DNA of 64,000 nucleotides from Kitasatospora sp. SUK 42 (GCF_015776785.2 NZ_LFMD02000003.1:769798-833797); one strand, 5' to 3'. Positions 23,513-35,064 are shown, counted from the stretch's first letter. A program made the numbers and translations. The notes: generated from the sequence alone by a model not told the origin.

Positions 23513-26092
23513 CTACTCCGCCGCGATCGCCCGCAGCACGTCCAGCCGCGCCGCCCGGCCCGCCGGGCGGAGTCCGGCCACCGCGCCCGCCAGCAGCCCG
23601 GCCGCCAGCACCACGGCCAGCTGCCCCGGCGGGATCGCGAACGATCCCGTCCCCGCGCTGTCCGAGGCCCGCACCAGCGCCCACCCCAGGAAGGCCCCGA
23701 GCCCCAGCCCGCCGACCGTCCCGAAGGCTGCCACCAGCACCGACTCCCAGCGGACCATCCCGCGCAGCTGCGCCCTGGTCTGGCCGACCGCCCGCAGCAG
23801 CCCCAGCTCCCTGGTCCGCTCGTGCACCGCCAGCGTCAGGGTGTTGGCGATGCCCAGCAGTGCGATCAGCACGGCCAGCGCCAGCAGCGCGTAGACCACC
23901 GAGAGCATCATGTCGACCCCGGAGGCCGCGCTCTTCGCGTACTCCGCCCGGTCCTGCACCTGCGGGTTGCTGAAGGGGGCCAGCGCCTTGGCCACCGCCG
24001 CCTTGCCGGCGCTCAGCGGAACGCCCTCGCGCAGCCCGACCGCGACCATGGTGTCGGCGTCCTGCCCCCGGTGCGGGGCCCACGCCTGCCGGGTTATCAG
24101 GTAGTCCCCGGCCAGCCCGCCGCCCTCGTACAGCGCGCGAATGGTGAACGGTCCGCTCGCACCGTCGGTGAAGCCCACGGTGACGGACTGTCCGAGCCGC
24201 CAGCCGCGCTGCTGCGCCTCGCTGCGCGAAACCGCCAGGCCGTCCGTACCGAGCGCGTCGAGCGAGCCGTCCACCCGGCCGAGGTCGACGATCCCGGACA
24301 GCCGGGCCGGGTCGGTGACGTCCAGCGTCCGGCCGTGCCCGTCGATCCGGGCCACGCCCCGGCCGAGCCCGACCGTCTGCCGGACCTCGGGCAGGGCGGC
24401 CAGGGTGTCCGCGACCTTGGGGCTGATCCCGCTGCCGCCCGCCCCGAACGAGGAGGTGGTGACGGCCAGATCACCCGCGAAGGACTTGCTCACCGTGTCG
24501 TCCAGGGTGGCCTTGATCGAGGCGCCGAAGACGGTGAACAGGGTGACCACCGCGACGCCGATCATCAGCGCGCTGGCCGTCGCCGCGGTACGGCGCGGAT
24601 TGCGGGCCGCGTTGCGCCGGGCCAGCACCCCGGAGACCCCGCGCAGCCTGGGCAGAGGCGCGCCCAGCGTCCGGACCGCGAAGGCCGCCGCGACCGGGCC
24701 CAGCACCACCGTGCCGGCCAGCACCGCCAGTGCCCCGCCCGCCGTCAGCACGACCGACGGGCCGTCGGTGGCACCGAGGACGGCGACCGGCACTCCCCCG
24801 GCCACCAGCAGGCCGCCGAGCACCGTCCGGACCGTGCCGGACCGCCCCTCGGCCGCCCGGTCGACGCCGGTGTCCCGCAGGGCCGCCAGCGGCGCCGTCC
24901 GCCCCGCCCGGACGGCCGGCAGCAGCGCCGAGCCCACCGCGACCAGCGTCCCGACCAACAACGGCATCAGTACGGCGGCCGCACTGATCACCATGCCTCC
25001 GGTCGGCAGGGCGAAGCCGAGCGCCGAGAACAGCGCCTTGAGCCCCGTCGCCACCCCGATCCCGCCGAGCAGCCCGCCGAGCGAGGCCAGCAGGCCGACC
25101 GCCAGCGCCTCCGCGAGCGTCGCCCCGAGCACCTGGCCGCGCCCCGCGCCGAGCGCCCGCAGCAGCGCGTTCTCCCGGGTGCGCTGGGCGACCACGATGG
25201 CGAAGGTGTTGTGGATGGTGAACGTCGCCACCAGCAGCGCGATCCCGGCGAAGACCAGCAGCAGCGTGGTGAACATGCTCAGGAACCGCCCGGACAGCAG
25301 CTGGGTGCTCTCCCGGGTGGCCTCCGCACCGGTGATCGCCTGGACACCGGAGGGCAGTTGGGGGCTGATCCGGGCGACCAGCTCCCGCTGGGAGACCCCG
25401 CCCGCCGCGCGGACCTGGATCGAGCCGGCCTGCCCCGCGCCCCGCGGCGTGAGGTGACGCTCGGCGTCGTCGAAGGTCATCGCGGTGAAGGTGCTCGGCC
25501 CCATGCCGTCCGCGCTCGCCCCGAAGGTGGCGATGCCGACGACGGTGACCGGCACCGGGTCGGGCGTGCGCAGCACGGTGGTCGAGCCGAGGTGCAGCCC
25601 GCCCGTCCTCGCCGCGCCGCGGTTCACCACGACCTCGCCCGGGGCGCCCGGCGCCCGGCCCTCGGCCAACCGGTACGGGTTGAGCCGACTGTCGGTGAGC
25701 CAGTTGCCCGCCAGGGTGGGTGGGCCCTGGCCGCCGATCGGTTTGCCGTCGCTGCCGACGAGTTGGCCCGCGCCCTGGACGGACGGCTCGGCGGCCGCCA
25801 CCCCGGGGATCGTGCGCAGCCGGTCGGCGAGCGCCGCCGCCACCGGGGCCCGCACCCCGCCGACCGTGCCCGCGGAGTCCAGCACGTCGGCGCTGCGGAC
25901 CACCACGTCGGTGCCCGCGTTGGCGTCGGCGAAGAGGGTGTCGAAGTTGGCCCGCAGGGTGTCGCCGAGCACCATCGTGCCGGTCAGGAAGCTGACCCCG
26001 AGCAGGATGGAGAGCAGGGTGCCGGCCAGCCGGCGCCGGTGGGCGCGCAGCGAGCGCAGGCTGAGCCTGGCGGTGACCGGTGCCGACGTCAT
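23513..26092 (-). CDS. ABC transporter permease, FtsX/MacB type
   Basis: An 859-residue permease with an N-terminal membrane helix (LAGTLLSILLGVSFLTGTMV), a large extracellular domain, and two FtsX-type helix sets (TLLLVFAGIALLVATFTIHN ... and VVYALLALAVLIALLGIANT with HERTRELGLLRAVG). Two FtsX units in one chain mean a single protein can form the channel partner. Such transporters use mechanotransmission rather than classic import; they export peptides or lipids or respond to cell-envelope antibiotics. The ATG overlaps the ATPase stop (ATGA), giving coupling. Part of the SHOCT-ATPase-permease operon. Confidence 0.9.
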   Translation of the reverse strand: MTSAPVTARLSLRSLRAHRRRLAGTLLSILLGVSFLTGTMVLGDTLRANFDTLFADANAGTDVVVRSADVLDSAGTVGGVRAPVAAALADRLRTIPGVAAAEPSVQGAGQLVGSDGKPIGGQGPPTLAGNWLTDSRLNPYRLAEGRAPGAPGEVVVNRGAARTGGLHLGSTTVLRTPDPVPVTVVGIATFGASADGMGPSTFTAMTFDDAERHLTPRGAGQAGSIQVRAAGGVSQRELVARISPQLPSGVQAITGAEATRESTQLLSGRFLSMFTTLLLVFAGIALLVATFTIHNTFAIVVAQRTRENALLRALGAGRGQVLGATLAEALAVGLLASLGGLLGGIGVATGLKALFSALGFALPTGGMVISAAAVLMPLLVGTLVAVGSALLPAVRAGRTAPLAALRDTGVDRAAEGRSGTVRTVLGGLLVAGGVPVAVLGATDGPSVVLTAGGALAVLAGTVVLGPVAAAFAVRTLGAPLPRLRGVSGVLARRNAARNPRRTAATASALMIGVAVVTLFTVFGASIKATLDDTVSKSFAGDLAVTTSSFGAGGSGISPKVADTLAALPEVRQTVGLGRGVARIDGHGRTLDVTDPARLSGIVDLGRVDGSLDALGTDGLAVSRSEAQQRGWRLGQSVTVGFTDGASGPFTIRALYEGGGLAGDYLITRQAWAPHRGQDADTMVAVGLREGVPLSAGKAAVAKALAPFSNPQVQDRAEYAKSAASGVDMMLSVVYALLALAVLIALLGIANTLTLAVHERTRELGLLRAVGQTRAQLRGMVRWESVLVAAFGTVGGLGLGAFLGWALVRASDSAGTGSFAIPPGQLAVVLAAGLLAGAVAGLRPAGRAARLDVLRAIAAE

Positions 26093-26844
26093 GACCGCCC
26101 CCGTTCGAAGGCCTTCATCCGGTCCAGCACCAGCCCGGCGCTCGGCCGCTCCATCCGGTCCACCAGCCGCCCGTCGGCGAGGAACAGCACCTCGTCGGCG
26201 TGGCCGGCCGCCGTCGGGTCGTGGGTGACCATGACCACCGCCTGGCCCATCTCGTCCACCGCGCGGCGCAGCAGGCCGAGCACCTCGCCGCCGGTGCGGG
26301 AGTCGAGGTTGCCGGTCGGCTCGTCGGCGAAGACCACCTGCGGCCGCCCGGCCAGCGCCCGGGCCACCGCGACGCGCTGCTGCTGGCCGCCGGAGAGCTC
26401 GCTCGGGCGGTGCCGCAGCCGGTCGCCCAGTCCGATGATGCTGATCAGCGCCTCCAGCCAGGCCTGATCGGGGGCGACCCCCGCGAGATCCAACGGCAGG
26501 GTGATGTTCTCCCGGACGGTGAGCGTGGGCACCAGGTTGAAGGCCTGGAAGACGAAGCCGATCCGCTCCCGGCGCAGCAGGGTGAGCCGCCGGTCGTTGA
26601 GCGGGCCGAGCTCGGTCTCGCCGATCCAGGCGCTGCCGGCGGTGAGGGTGTCCAGCCCGGCGGCACAGTGCATCAGGGTGGACTTGCCCGAACCGGAGGG
26701 CCCCATGATCGCAGTGAACCGCCCGGCCGGGAACTCCACCGTCACGTGGTCCAGTGCCCGGACCTCGGTGCCGCCGACGCCGTAGATCTTCACGGCGTCG
26801 GCGACCCGGGCGGCGGTACCGCGTACGACGTCGAGGGTGGTCAT
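26089..26844 (-). CDS. ABC transporter ATP-binding protein, MacB/LolD type
   Basis: A 251-residue ATPase. Walker A is GPSGSGKST, the signature is LSGGQQQRVAVARAL, Walker B is VVFADEPTGNLDS with the GNLDS mark of the LolD/MacB class, and the H-loop is VTHD. It energises the adjacent double-FtsX permease. A GAGG ribosome site precedes the ATG, which overlaps the SHOCT gene stop by four bases. All three genes are thus coupled. Confidence 0.93.
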   Translation of the reverse strand: MTTLDVVRGTAARVADAVKIYGVGGTEVRALDHVTVEFPAGRFTAIMGPSGSGKSTLMHCAAGLDTLTAGSAWIGETELGPLNDRRLTLLRRERIGFVFQAFNLVPTLTVRENITLPLDLAGVAPDQAWLEALISIIGLGDRLRHRPSELSGGQQQRVAVARALAGRPQVVFADEPTGNLDSRTGGEVLGLLRRAVDEMGQAVVMVTHDPTAAGHADEVLFLADGRLVDRMERPSAGLVLDRMKAFERGRS

Positions 26845-27152
26845 GCGGCGCCACCTCCCCGGGGGACGTCGCTCGTCGGCTCCGTGAGCACGGCCCGCCT
26901 GGCGCGGTACTCCTCGGCGTCGATGTCCCCCTCGGCGTAGCGGCGGCCCAGGACGGCGAGCGGGTGCTCCGCCCCGGATCCGAGCCGGGATCCGGCCCAG
27001 ACCCCCGTCCCGGCCCCGAACGCGCAGCCGTGCCGCCGCCAGAGGGTGCGGCGCAGCAGGGTGATCACCAGAACCACCACGGCGATCCAGACCAAGGGGA
27101 CCAGCAGGATCCAGGGACCGGGCCCGTGCCAGTCCGCCAACTGCGTGTACAT
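26841..27152 (-). CDS. SHOCT-domain small membrane protein
   Basis: A 103-residue protein with one N-terminal membrane helix (WILLVPLVWIAVVVLVITLL) and a C-terminal SHOCT domain (HPLAVLGRRYAEGDIDAEEY, then RARRAVL), a short domain found next to membrane segments and often in small regulatory membrane proteins. The ATG has a GGAG site. First gene of the ABC transporter operon; it may tune the transporter. A TACTCC-type dyad lies upstream. Confidence 0.85.
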   Translation of the reverse strand: MYTQLADWHGPGPWILLVPLVWIAVVVLVITLLRRTLWRRHGCAFGAGTGVWAGSRLGSGAEHPLAVLGRRYAEGDIDAEEYRARRAVLTEPTSDVPRGGGAA

Positions 27153-27264
27153 CGCGCTTCAACTCCTCGGTGGTGGGCCTCCAGACCTCGGGCCGTTCCC
27201 GAGGTGCCTAGAGCGTCCCGCCGAGGGTTCTCATCACGCGTCCTACCAGCAGCGGCAGTTGGGA

Positions 27265-27280
27265 TACTCCCGGGAGAGTA
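27265..27280. promoter_or_regulatory. Candidate response-regulator site upstream of the SHOCT-ABC operon
   Basis: TACTCC-CGGG-AGAGTA matches, with one mismatch, the perfect dyad TACTCC-N4-GGAGTA found upstream of the histidine kinase gene. The pair links the two-component system to both its own operon and the transporter operon. Confidence 0.6.
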
Positions 27281-27349
27281 CGGACGCCCCGCGACGCGCC
27301 GCGCCAGGAGTAGGCGTGCAGGGCCAGGATCGGGCTGCGTCGGTCCGGC

Positions 27350-28027
27350 TCAGCCCAGCCAGCCCGGCCGCACCAGCCCCGACTCGTAGGCCAGCACCAC
27401 CAGTTGCGCCCGGTCCCGCGCCCCGAGCTTCACCATCGCCCGGCTGACGTGCGTCTTCGCCGTCAGCGGGCTGACCACCAGTCGGCGGGCGATCTCCTCG
27501 TTGGACAGCCCCATCCCGACCAGCGCCAGCACCTCGCGCTCCCGCTCGGTCAGCATCGAGACGTCCGAGAGCCCCTCCGGCACCGCCTCGGGCGCCTTCG
27601 ACCGGGCGGCGAACTCCCCGATCAACCGCCTGGTCACCCCCGGCGACAACAGCGCGTCCCCGGCCACCGCGACCCGGATCGCCCGCAGCAGGTCGGCCGG
27701 CTCGGTGTCCTTGACCAGGAAGCCCGCCGCCCCCGAGCGCAGCGCCTCGAAGACGTACTCGTCCAGCTCGAAGGTGGTCAGCACGACCACCCGTACGGAG
27801 GACAGCGCGGCGTCCTCGGCGATCCTCCTGGTCGCCTCCAGCCCGTCCATCCGCGGCATCCGGACGTCCATCAGCACGACGTCCGGCACGAGTTCGCGGG
27901 CGAGCCGCAGCGCCTCCTCGCCGTCGTCCGCCTCGCCGACCACGGTGAGGTCGTCCTGGAGGTCCAGCAGGGCCCGGAAGCCCGCCCGGACCAGCAGTTG
28001 GTCATCCGCCAGCAGTACCCGAATCAA
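27350..28027 (-). CDS. NarL/LuxR family response regulator
   Basis: A 225-residue regulator: receiver domain with acidic pocket (LLADDQ), phosphoacceptor aspartate in VVLMDVRMPRMDG and the lysine in FLVKDTE; then a LuxR-type helix-turn-helix (LTEREREVLALVGMGLSNEE, then IARRLVVSPLTAKTHVSRAM). The likely start is a TTG whose TTGA overlaps the kinase stop, with GGAG upstream. Partner of the adjacent kinase; predicted to bind the TACTCC dyads and to control the SHOCT-ABC transporter. Confidence 0.9.
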   Translation of the reverse strand: MIRVLLADDQLLVRAGFRALLDLQDDLTVVGEADDGEEALRLARELVPDVVLMDVRMPRMDGLEATRRIAEDAALSSVRVVVLTTFELDEYVFEALRSGAAGFLVKDTEPADLLRAIRVAVAGDALLSPGVTRRLIGEFAARSKAPEAVPEGLSDVSMLTEREREVLALVGMGLSNEEIARRLVVSPLTAKTHVSRAMVKLGARDRAQLVVLAYESGLVRPGWLG

Positions 28028-29280
28028 TCGCTCTCCGCCTTCGGTGTCGGCAGCTCCGCCCGGACCCGGAAGCCGCCGCCGGGCAGCGGCCCCGCCGTGA
28101 TGGTGCCACCGAACGCGGCCGCGCGTTCCCGCATCCCGACCAGCCCGCTGCCTGAGCCGCCGGCGTCGCCGACCACCGTCGGCCCCGGGTCCTCGACCCG
28201 CACCACCAGTACGGCCCGATCCCGCCAGTCCAGCACCACGACCGCGTCCCTGGCCACCGAGTGCCGGATGACGTTGGTCAGCGCCTCCTGGACGATCCGG
28301 AAGGCCGTGAGGTCCACGGTGGCGGACAGCGGGCGCCGCTCGCCGAACTCGTGCACCTCCGCCGTCAGGCCCACCCGCTCGGCCTGCTCGGTGAGTTCGT
28401 CCAGCCGCTCCAGCCCCGGGGCCGGCCCGCGCGGCGCCGCCCCGGGCCCGCGCAGTGTGGCCAGCACCTGGCGGACCTCGCCGAGCGCCTCCTTGCTGGT
28501 CGACTTGATGGTGACCAGCGCGGTGCGGGCCTCCTCCGGCCGCCGGTCGAGCAGGGCCAGCGCGACCCCGGCCTGGATGTTGATCAGCGACAGGCTGTGC
28601 GCCAGGATGTCGTGCAACTCCCGTGCCATCTTGAGGCGTTCCTCGTTGGCCCGGCGCTGCTCCAGCTGCTGCCGGTAGGCCCGGTGGGCGGCGATCCGCT
28701 CGCGCCGGAAGCGGACGATCTCGCCGATCGCCATCACCAGCAACAGCCAGGCCAGCAGGCCGAGTTCCTCCAGCCAGGCGATGTCGGACGGCGGGCTGGT
28801 GCGCCGCCAGCCGACCGGCAGCACGAAGGTGACCAGGACGTGCACCAGGTAGACCCCGCCGAGGCCCGCCCAGGCCGCCCGGCGATGCCCGGCGCCGATC
28901 GCCGCGCAGCAGGCGATCAGCCAGCTCACGAACACCGGCCCGTACGGGTACCCGGCGGCCAGGTAGCCGGCGGTGACCACCGAGGTGCCGATCACCGTCG
29001 CGACCGGGCGGCGGTCGCGAAGCACCAGCAGCGCCGGGCCGAGCACCAGCAGGAAGTAGCCGAGGGCGTCCAGCGGGGCCCGCCCGTGCTGGTTGTGGGC
29101 GGCGAAGGTCGAACCGACCACCTGGACCACCGCGAGCACGGCCGACAGCCCCAGTGGCAGGCCCGCCTTGGCCGCGCGCACCCACGGCGGGCGCCACGGC
29201 TCGGGCGGTTCCGGCGGCTGCGCGGCCGGGCCCGGGCCCGACGGCTCCGACGGCTCCGGTCGGGACATGGGCGGCATCAT
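28024..29280 (-). CDS. NarL-system sensor histidine kinase
   Basis: A 418-residue membrane kinase: Pro-rich N terminus, about six membrane helices, a HisKA_3 box with the phosphoacceptor histidine in MARELHDILAHSLSLI, and a HATPase_c domain (EALTNVIRHS, GSGLVGMRERAAAFGG). The DesK-like membrane part suggests sensing of membrane state or lipophilic compounds. The ATG at 29280 is chosen; ATGs at 29277 and 29268 are alternatives, none with a strong ribosome site. Coupled to the response regulator gene by a four-base overlap. A perfect dyad upstream suggests autoregulation. Confidence 0.88.
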   Translation of the reverse strand: MMPPMSRPEPSEPSGPGPAAQPPEPPEPWRPPWVRAAKAGLPLGLSAVLAVVQVVGSTFAAHNQHGRAPLDALGYFLLVLGPALLVLRDRRPVATVIGTSVVTAGYLAAGYPYGPVFVSWLIACCAAIGAGHRRAAWAGLGGVYLVHVLVTFVLPVGWRRTSPPSDIAWLEELGLLAWLLLVMAIGEIVRFRRERIAAHRAYRQQLEQRRANEERLKMARELHDILAHSLSLINIQAGVALALLDRRPEEARTALVTIKSTSKEALGEVRQVLATLRGPGAAPRGPAPGLERLDELTEQAERVGLTAEVHEFGERRPLSATVDLTAFRIVQEALTNVIRHSVARDAVVVLDWRDRAVLVVRVEDPGPTVVGDAGGSGSGLVGMRERAAAFGGTITAGPLPGGGFRVRAELPTPKAESD

Positions 29281-29331
29281 GCCCGGAAGGCTAGACCCGC
29301 GCCCCGCCCCCACGCGTCCTCCACCAGTGGC

Positions 29332-29365
29332 GTTCGGGCGTACTCCCGCTGGAGTACACCCGAAC
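29332..29365. promoter_or_regulatory. 34-bp palindrome upstream of the histidine kinase
   Basis: GTTCGGG-N2-TACTCC-N4-GGAGTA-N2-CCCGAAC: all 13 arm positions on each side match. It lies about 50-85 bases upstream of the kinase start and is a strong candidate binding site for the cognate response regulator. Confidence 0.7.
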
Positions 29366-29460
29366 CGGGGAAGCCTCCAATCCGGGGAAACTTCCAAGCC
29401 GGGGACGCAGCCGAACCGGGAACGCAGCCGAACCGGGGAAGCGCCCGGACCAGGGAAGGC
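29366..29460. repeat. Degenerate CCGAACCGGG repeats beyond the clp gene
   Basis: Four to five imperfect copies of a 15-18 base unit around CCGAACCGGGGAAGC fill the gap between the ClpC-like gene end and the kinase promoter. No gene is seen. Confidence 0.6.
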
Positions 29461-29461
29461 G

Positions 29462-32005
<2,544 letters not shown>

Positions 32006-32064
32006 GGCGGTTCACCTCTCCCAAGCGGTTTGCAGCCACACAAACACAGACCGCGCCCACTCGC

Positions 32065-32200
32065 CTCCCGGGCGAAGCACCCGGAACGCCGCACCCTGAA
32101 CGCCGTACCCGGACGAGCCTTCCCGGGCGAACCACACCCTGAACGCCGTCCCCGGGCGAACCACACCCGGACGAACCGTCCCGGACGAACTCACCCGGTG
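32065..32200. repeat. Degenerate CCGGACGAACC repeats between VIT and clp genes
   Basis: Imperfect copies of CCCTGAACGCCGT and CCGG(A/G)CGAACC fill this gap and extend into the end of the VIT gene, including its stop codon. No promoter motif stands out. Confidence 0.55.
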
Positions 32201-32895
32201 AGGTGGCCCAGCACCACGCCGCCGCTGTACGTCACCGCCATCGCCAGCAGCCCGCCCGCGACGTTGCGCCCCACCGCCCGCGCCGGACCGGCCCCGCCCA
32301 GCCGGGCGCTGGTCCAGCCCGAGAGGGTCAGCGCGACCACCACCGCGGCCGCCGTCACCGGCAGCCGCCAGGTCTCCGGCGGCAGCATGACCGCCAGCAG
32401 CGGCACCAGGGCGCCCAGTGTGAACGCTGCCGCGCTGGCCAGCGCCGCCTCCCAGGGGTTGGTCAACACCTCGGGGTCGATGCCGAGTTCGGTCTGCGCG
32501 TGGGCCGCCAGCGCGTCCCGCTCGGTGAGCGCGGACGCCACCTCGCGGGCCAGGCCGTCGGTCAGTCCGCTGTCCCGGTAGTAGTCGGTCAGCTCGTCGA
32601 GCTCCCCCTCCGGGTCGTCCGTCAGCTCCCGCTGCTCCTTCGCCAACGCGGCCCGCTCGGTGTCCCGTTGGGTGCTGACCGACACGTACTCGCCGACCGC
32701 CATCGACATCGCCCCGGCCAGCAGCCCGGCCACCCCCGCCGCGAGCAGCGCCGTACGGGAGCCGGCCGCGCCCGCCACACCCGTCACGATCCCGGCCGTC
32801 GACACCACGCCGTCATTGGCCCCCAGGACGGCGGCCCGCAACCAGTTCAGCCGCGCCGACAGCTCCGCCCGGGTCTCCCCCATCTGCTCCGCCAT
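32191..32895 (-). CDS. VIT1/CCC1 family metal transporter
   Basis: A 234-residue membrane protein. VIT-family features are RLNWLRAAVLGANDGVVSTA on the first helix, AGAMSMAVGEYVSVSTQRD with the metal-site Met/Glu residues on the second, a charged cytoplasmic segment rich in acidic residues, then three further helices. Homologues move Fe2+ or Mn2+ out of the cytosol. The ATG at 32895 follows GAGGGCGG; a second ATG four codons in is possible. Confidence 0.87.
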   Translation of the reverse strand: MAEQMGETRAELSARLNWLRAAVLGANDGVVSTAGIVTGVAGAAGSRTALLAAGVAGLLAGAMSMAVGEYVSVSTQRDTERAALAKEQRELTDDPEGELDELTDYYRDSGLTDGLAREVASALTERDALAAHAQTELGIDPEVLTNPWEAALASAAAFTLGALVPLLAVMLPPETWRLPVTAAAVVVALTLSGWTSARLGGAGPARAVGRNVAGGLLAMAVTYSGGVVLGHLTG

Positions 32896-33180
32896 CCGCG
32901 CCCACCGCCCTCAGGGGTCCGTACGGTCCCCCCGATCCTCGCCCGTGCCCTCCGGCCCCGCCACCCCGCGTGCAACGTCCCGCGCCACCCCTGCCGGCAC
33001 CATCCCGCCGCCGCCCCGCCGGCAACATCCCGCCGCCCCCCGTCACCCGTAAGCGGAACGGTTCGCACTCGCTGCCCACCCGGCGTGACGGCCGGACGGC
33101 GGCACGCCCGCGACCAGCCGGAAAGCCGGAGCGGCCCGGCCGGAAAACCGACATAACGCCATGAAGATGCCGAATTCAGT

Positions 33181-33339
33181 GTTCGATTAATCGCCACACA
33201 GTTCGATTCCACCGTTCGAATTGTGACGGACCACATCACCGCTCCGGCCAGCCGTTTCACGGGATTCCGGGTGTCGAAGCCGGGCCGCGACGGCGTGCAA
33301 TCGAAAGCCGATAGAAAACATAGATTCACTCGTTCGAGT
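33181..33339 (+). promoter_or_regulatory. AT-rich promoter region of the decarboxylase/PixA-like operon
   Basis: The 518-base gap between the VIT gene and the operon is AT-rich for this genome in its second half. It holds two copies of GTTCGATT (33181, 33201), a related GTTCGAATT (33214), a perfect palindrome CGATTAATCG (33184-33193) and ACTCG-TT-CGAGT (33328-33339). A CATAGAT box at 33319 is a possible -10. The rest shows no gene. Confidence 0.45.
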
Positions 33340-33381
33340 TACCCAGCTGGACATGAACCGCGCCGGAAAGGGAGAGTCGCG

Positions 33382-33417
33382 GTGTCCTCAACAAGGGCCA
33401 TTGGGGGGCTCCTATGA
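33382..33417 (+). CDS. Possible 11-residue leader peptide
   Basis: A GTG five bases after AAGGGAGAG opens an 11-codon frame (VSSTRAIGGLL) whose TGA stop overlaps the ATG of the decarboxylase (ATGA). The strong ribosome site lies here rather than in front of the decarboxylase, so this may be a leader that feeds ribosomes to the next start. A longer frame upstream (from 33223) has no ribosome site. Confidence 0.4.
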   Translation: MSSTRAIGGLL

Positions 33418-35003
33418 TGGAATCTCGATCGACGCACGAAATGGTCGAGCAGCAGGGCGGAGTCGGATCGCTCATCGGTGTTCAGAAACCGAGGCTCTCC
33501 GCGCCTTTCAGGGTCGGGAAAACGCACGGCGGCGAAATGCTGACCGACACCTTCGATCCCGATCTTTTTCGGAAGAATTCCGAGACGGTACTGGGCCGAC
33601 TAGAGGAGCACCTGGCCGACTCGTCGATCAGAGGGCTCGAACTGATCGACCCGGAAACGCTGACCCAGGCCGCCCGGGCCCTGATGACCGACGAGCGCGA
33701 GAAGATCGCGGCCTTCGACGAGAAGCGGCTGGACGGGATCACCGACCTGTACGTCAGGACGGGCATCCCGGTCCACTCGCCGGGCTACATGGGACGGCAG
33801 TTCTCGGGAGTGGTACCGCTGGGCGGGGTCGTCGACTTCGTCAGCTCGGTGGTCAACCAGCCGTCCTCGTTCTACGAGGCCGGCCAGCTGCCCAGCGTGG
33901 CGGAGCGGATCATGGCCGAGGAACTGAACCGGTTCATCGGCTGGGAGCCCGACAGCTACGCCATGGTGACCACCTCGGGCGGGTCGCTGGCCAACCTGAC
34001 CGCGCTGCTCGCAGCCAGGAACAAGATGTTCCCCGACTTCTGGTCGGGGGGCAGTCCGGTGGCGGACGGCGGGCCCCGCCCGGCCATCGCGGTCGGCGCG
34101 GACGTGCACTACAGCGTCTCGCGGGCGGCCGGGATCCTGGGGATCGGCGAGTCGCAGATCGTCCGGCTGCCGATCAACCGGAAGCAGCAGATCTGCCTGG
34201 AGCAGGTCCGGCCCGCCCTGGAGGCCGCCGAGCGGCGGGGGCTGAAGGTGTTCGCCCTGGTCGCCTCGGCCGGCACCACCTCGGTCGGCGCCTTCGACCC
34301 GCTCGACGAGCTCGGCGACCTCACCGCGGAGCTGGGCATCTGGCTGCACGTCGACGGCGCGCACGGCGCCAGCCTGCTCGTCTCCGACAAGCTCCGCCAC
34401 AAGCTGCGGGGGGTCGAGAAGGTCGACTCCCTGGCGTGGGACGCGCACAAGATGATGTTCGTCCCGGCGCCCTGCACGCTGCTGTTCTACCGGAACAAGG
34501 AGGACAGCCTCGGCGCCTTCCAGCAGCGCGCCAGCTACGTGTTCGACGAGGAGCCGGACCGCTACACCGAGCTCGACAGCGGCGCCAGGAACTTCGAGTG
34601 CACCAAGCGGCCCATGATCATGCCGCTGTGGACCCTCTGGTCCGTCTACGGCCGGGCCCTCTTCGCCGAGAAGATCGAATACCTCTGCGAACTGACCGAG
34701 GAAATCCACGGAATTCTCCAGGACGAGCCGGAATTCGAGACGGTGCACCGCCCGGAGGCCAACATCCTGTGCTTCCGCTACCGCCCCGCCGAACTCCCCG
34801 ACGAGGACGTGCACCGTCTCCAGGTGGCGATCAGGAACCGGATCAAACTCCGGGGCAATTTCTTCATCTCCAAGGTGAACATCGACGGCGTCGCCGCGCT
34901 GCGCGTGGTCATGATGAACCACCAGATCACCACCGAGCACTTCCGGATGCTGCTGAGTGAGATCAGGCGGGTCGGCATCGAATTGCTGGCCGCCGCCAGG
35001 TGA
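33414..35003 (+). CDS. Group II PLP-dependent amino acid decarboxylase
   Basis: A 529-residue PLP enzyme of the glutamate / aromatic amino acid / 2,4-diaminobutyrate decarboxylase superfamily. Features are HSPGYMGRQFSG (substrate side), TTSGGSLANLTALLAARN (phosphate binding), D314 in LHVDGAHGAS (pyridine nitrogen) and K346 in WDAHKMMF (Schiff base). It should convert an amino acid to its amine; the substrate is not readable. The first 40 residues before MLTDTFDPDLF are poorly conserved looking, and an ATG at 33537 is an alternative start with a weak ribosome site. First enzyme of the six-gene operon with an adenylating enzyme and four PixA-like proteins. Confidence 0.85.
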   Translation: MMESRSTHEMVEQQGGVGSLIGVQKPRLSAPFRVGKTHGGEMLTDTFDPDLFRKNSETVLGRLEEHLADSSIRGLELIDPETLTQAARALMTDEREKIAAFDEKRLDGITDLYVRTGIPVHSPGYMGRQFSGVVPLGGVVDFVSSVVNQPSSFYEAGQLPSVAERIMAEELNRFIGWEPDSYAMVTTSGGSLANLTALLAARNKMFPDFWSGGSPVADGGPRPAIAVGADVHYSVSRAAGILGIGESQIVRLPINRKQQICLEQVRPALEAAERRGLKVFALVASAGTTSVGAFDPLDELGDLTAELGIWLHVDGAHGASLLVSDKLRHKLRGVEKVDSLAWDAHKMMFVPAPCTLLFYRNKEDSLGAFQQRASYVFDEEPDRYTELDSGARNFECTKRPMIMPLWTLWSVYGRALFAEKIEYLCELTEEIHGILQDEPEFETVHRPEANILCFRYRPAELPDEDVHRLQVAIRNRIKLRGNFFISKVNIDGVAALRVVMMNHQITTEHFRMLLSEIRRVGIELLAAAR

Positions 35004-35064
35004 GAGCCGCCGCACCAACCGGGGCACCCGCGCGAATGAACAAGACGAAAACGAGGAATTGACG

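Noticed and set aside
32006..32190. Heat-shock operator (HAIR or CtsR type) before the clp gene
   Set aside because: No CTTGAGT-N7-ACTCAAG or CtsR heptamer repeat is present; only degenerate repeats are seen.
33223..33417. A 64-residue protein before the decarboxylase
   Set aside because: The GTG at 33223 lacks a ribosome site and the product looks random; only the last 11 codons have a plausible start.
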